Positions 62,891 to 64,000 of a DNA stretch of 64,000 nucleotides are shown in pieces; positions within the stretch are counted from its first letter, which is position 1; every line of letters starts with the position of its first letter. The stretch is from positions 186,001-250,000 of the forward strand of contig CAVQWT010000002.1 of NCBI GenBank assembly GCA_963717705.1, written 5' to 3'. The position numbers and the translations under genes are program-made. The notes beneath the pieces are model-generated. The model did not search any database. It was not told the DNA's origin and was given only the letters and a program-made list of their open reading frames with translations. The DNA is from CAVQWT01 sp963717705. GTDB taxonomy: Bacteria; Pseudomonadota; Gammaproteobacteria; Burkholderiales; Casimicrobiaceae.

Positions 62891-63963
62891 CGAGCGGCCC
62901 GCACGCGCAGCGCGTGCGCGAGGTTCAGCGCCGCCGCCAGCACGACGACCGCGCCGGCCTGGTGCGCGGCGGCCAGCGGCAGCGGCACGACCAGAAGCAG
63001 GGTCGCGATGCCGAGCGCGATCTGGCCGACGATCGCCGCCAGCAGCAGGTGCGCCCCGGCACGCGCGACCGCCGGCACCCCGGGCGCGGCGACGACCCGC
63101 CACCACAGCATCGGGATCGCCACCGCCAGCGCATAGGCGACCAGCCGGTGCTGGAACTGCACCGTCGCCATGTTCCAGAAGAAGTTCCTCCACCAGGGCT
63201 CGAGCATGAAGAGCTCCGGCGGCACCAGCGTGCCGTTCATCAGCGGCCAGGTGTTGTACGCGAATCCGGCGCGGATTCCCGCGACGAGTCCTCCGGTCAG
63301 CACCATCGCGAACACCAGCAGCGCCAGCCACAGGGCCCGTCGGCCGAGCGCGCGCATGGCCGGTGAAGCATCCGCGACGGGCGGGCGCATCAGCGACAGC
63401 GCCGTCCAGAACATCGCGGCGAAGATGACGAACGCGAGCCCGAGATGCGCGGTCAGCCGGAACTGCGACACCCGCGGGTCGTCGACGAGCCCGCTCTTGA
63501 CCATGTACCAGCCCAGCGCGCCCTGCAGACCTCCCAGCACGAAGATTCCGGCCAGCCGCACCGCGTATCCCGGCGGGATGCGCCGCCGCACGAGGAACCA
63601 GAGATAGGGAACGAGGAACGCGACGCCGATCAGCCGCCCCAGCAGCCGGTGGAAGTACTCCCACCAGAAGATGCCCTTGAACTCGTCGAGGCTCATCCCC
63701 TTGTTGACTTCGCGATACTCGGGCGTGAGCTTGTACTTGTCGAAGGTGACCTGCCACTGCGCGTCGTCGAGCGGGGGCAGCGTACCCACCAGCGGCTGCC
63801 ACTCGACGATCGACAGGCCCGAATGCGTGAGCCGCGTGACGCCGCCGACGACCACCATGCAGAACACCAGCGCACAGCAGCCCAGCAGCCAGAGCGCGAC
63901 CGGACGATGGGGGGCCGGGGAGACGGCCGCGACGCGATGCGACGCGGCCAGCGAAATGTTCAC
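62887..63963 (-). CDS. ctaA: Haem A synthase, COX15/CtaA family
   Basis: 358 residues, eight helices. VVVGGVTRLTHSGLSIVEWQP, WWEYFHRLLGRLIG, GGLQGALGWYMVKSGL, AHLGLAFVIFA, GIRAGFAYNTWPLM, VQFQHRLVAY and AAHQAGAVVVLAA carry the haem-ligand histidines of the type found in Proteobacteria and mitochondria. It oxidises the methyl group of haem O to give haem A for aa3-type oxidases, so the organism also respires oxygen. GTG start at 63963, with only a weak Shine-Dalgarno. The final 37 bases of the window show no gene. Confidence 0.93.
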   Translation of the reverse strand: MNISLAASHRVAAVSPAPHRPVALWLLGCCALVFCMVVVGGVTRLTHSGLSIVEWQPLVGTLPPLDDAQWQVTFDKYKLTPEYREVNKGMSLDEFKGIFWWEYFHRLLGRLIGVAFLVPYLWFLVRRRIPPGYAVRLAGIFVLGGLQGALGWYMVKSGLVDDPRVSQFRLTAHLGLAFVIFAAMFWTALSLMRPPVADASPAMRALGRRALWLALLVFAMVLTGGLVAGIRAGFAYNTWPLMNGTLVPPELFMLEPWWRNFFWNMATVQFQHRLVAYALAVAIPMLWWRVVAAPGVPAVARAGAHLLLAAIVGQIALGIATLLLVVPLPLAAAHQAGAVVVLAAALNLAHALRVRAAR

Positions 63964-64000
63964 GGCGGGAATTATCCCACAGCGAGAGTGGCCACCCGGC

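Overview
The window is very G+C-rich, densely coding DNA that looks chromosomal and most resembles a Proteobacterium, probably Betaproteobacteria (inference from the gene families, GTG/TTG starts and tight ATGA overlaps; no rRNA or other taxonomic marker is present). I saw no tRNA, rRNA, CRISPR array, prophage or intact transposase.

Layout. 1-7.7 kb: the end of an LTA-synthase-like sulfatase, then a class III aminotransferase, a TAXI-type TRAP transporter (binding protein plus fused permease) and an Asp/Glu racemase-like protein, probably one amino- or organic-acid uptake and use locus. 7.8-12.1 kb: accessory genes (conserved hypothetical, Na+/H+ antiporter, two GNATs, a K+ channel, a secreted Gly/Met-rich protein). 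12.2-24.7 kb: bifunctional PutA, two DASS/SLC13 carriers, an SDR, an OprD-like porin, a Dcu C4-dicarboxylate carrier and aspartase. 25-29.3 kb: an ABC exporter with its HlyD-like adaptor. 29.4-33 kb: a Wolinella-type di-haem fumarate reductase, frdCAB. 33.2-39.6 kb: divergent pyruvate:ferredoxin oxidoreductase genes with a GltD-like flavoprotein carrying ferredoxin clusters, then malic enzyme. 39.9-53.2 kb: a complete 13-gene complex I operon with fused nuoCD. 53.3-61.1 kb: a complete nqrABCDEF set with a CBS protein, the flavin transferase ApbE and the assembly factor NqrM. 61.0-64 kb: a small inverted-repeat element, a UPF0149 protein, a Crp/Fnr regulator, a 35-residue membrane peptide and haem A synthase.

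How it fits together (inference). C4-dicarboxylates and aspartate enter through the porin, DASS and Dcu carriers. Aspartase supplies fumarate and FrdCAB reduces it. Malic enzyme and PFOR turn malate into pyruvate and acetyl-CoA with reduced ferredoxin or NAD(P)H, and complex I and Na+-NQR recycle the NADH. FNR-type palindromes (TTGAC-N4-GTCAA or close) lie in front of frdCAB, porC, nuoA and the 11.7-kb gene, with weaker matches before one DASS gene and aspA. This suggests a common low-oxygen control, although the Crp/Fnr protein encoded here has no cysteines and cannot be a classical Fe-S FNR.

Oddities: single-base frameshifts near the 3' ends of the sulfatase, putA and frdA, and an inverted-repeat sequence that supplies the last codons of nqrM and whose core recurs in frame inside putA.
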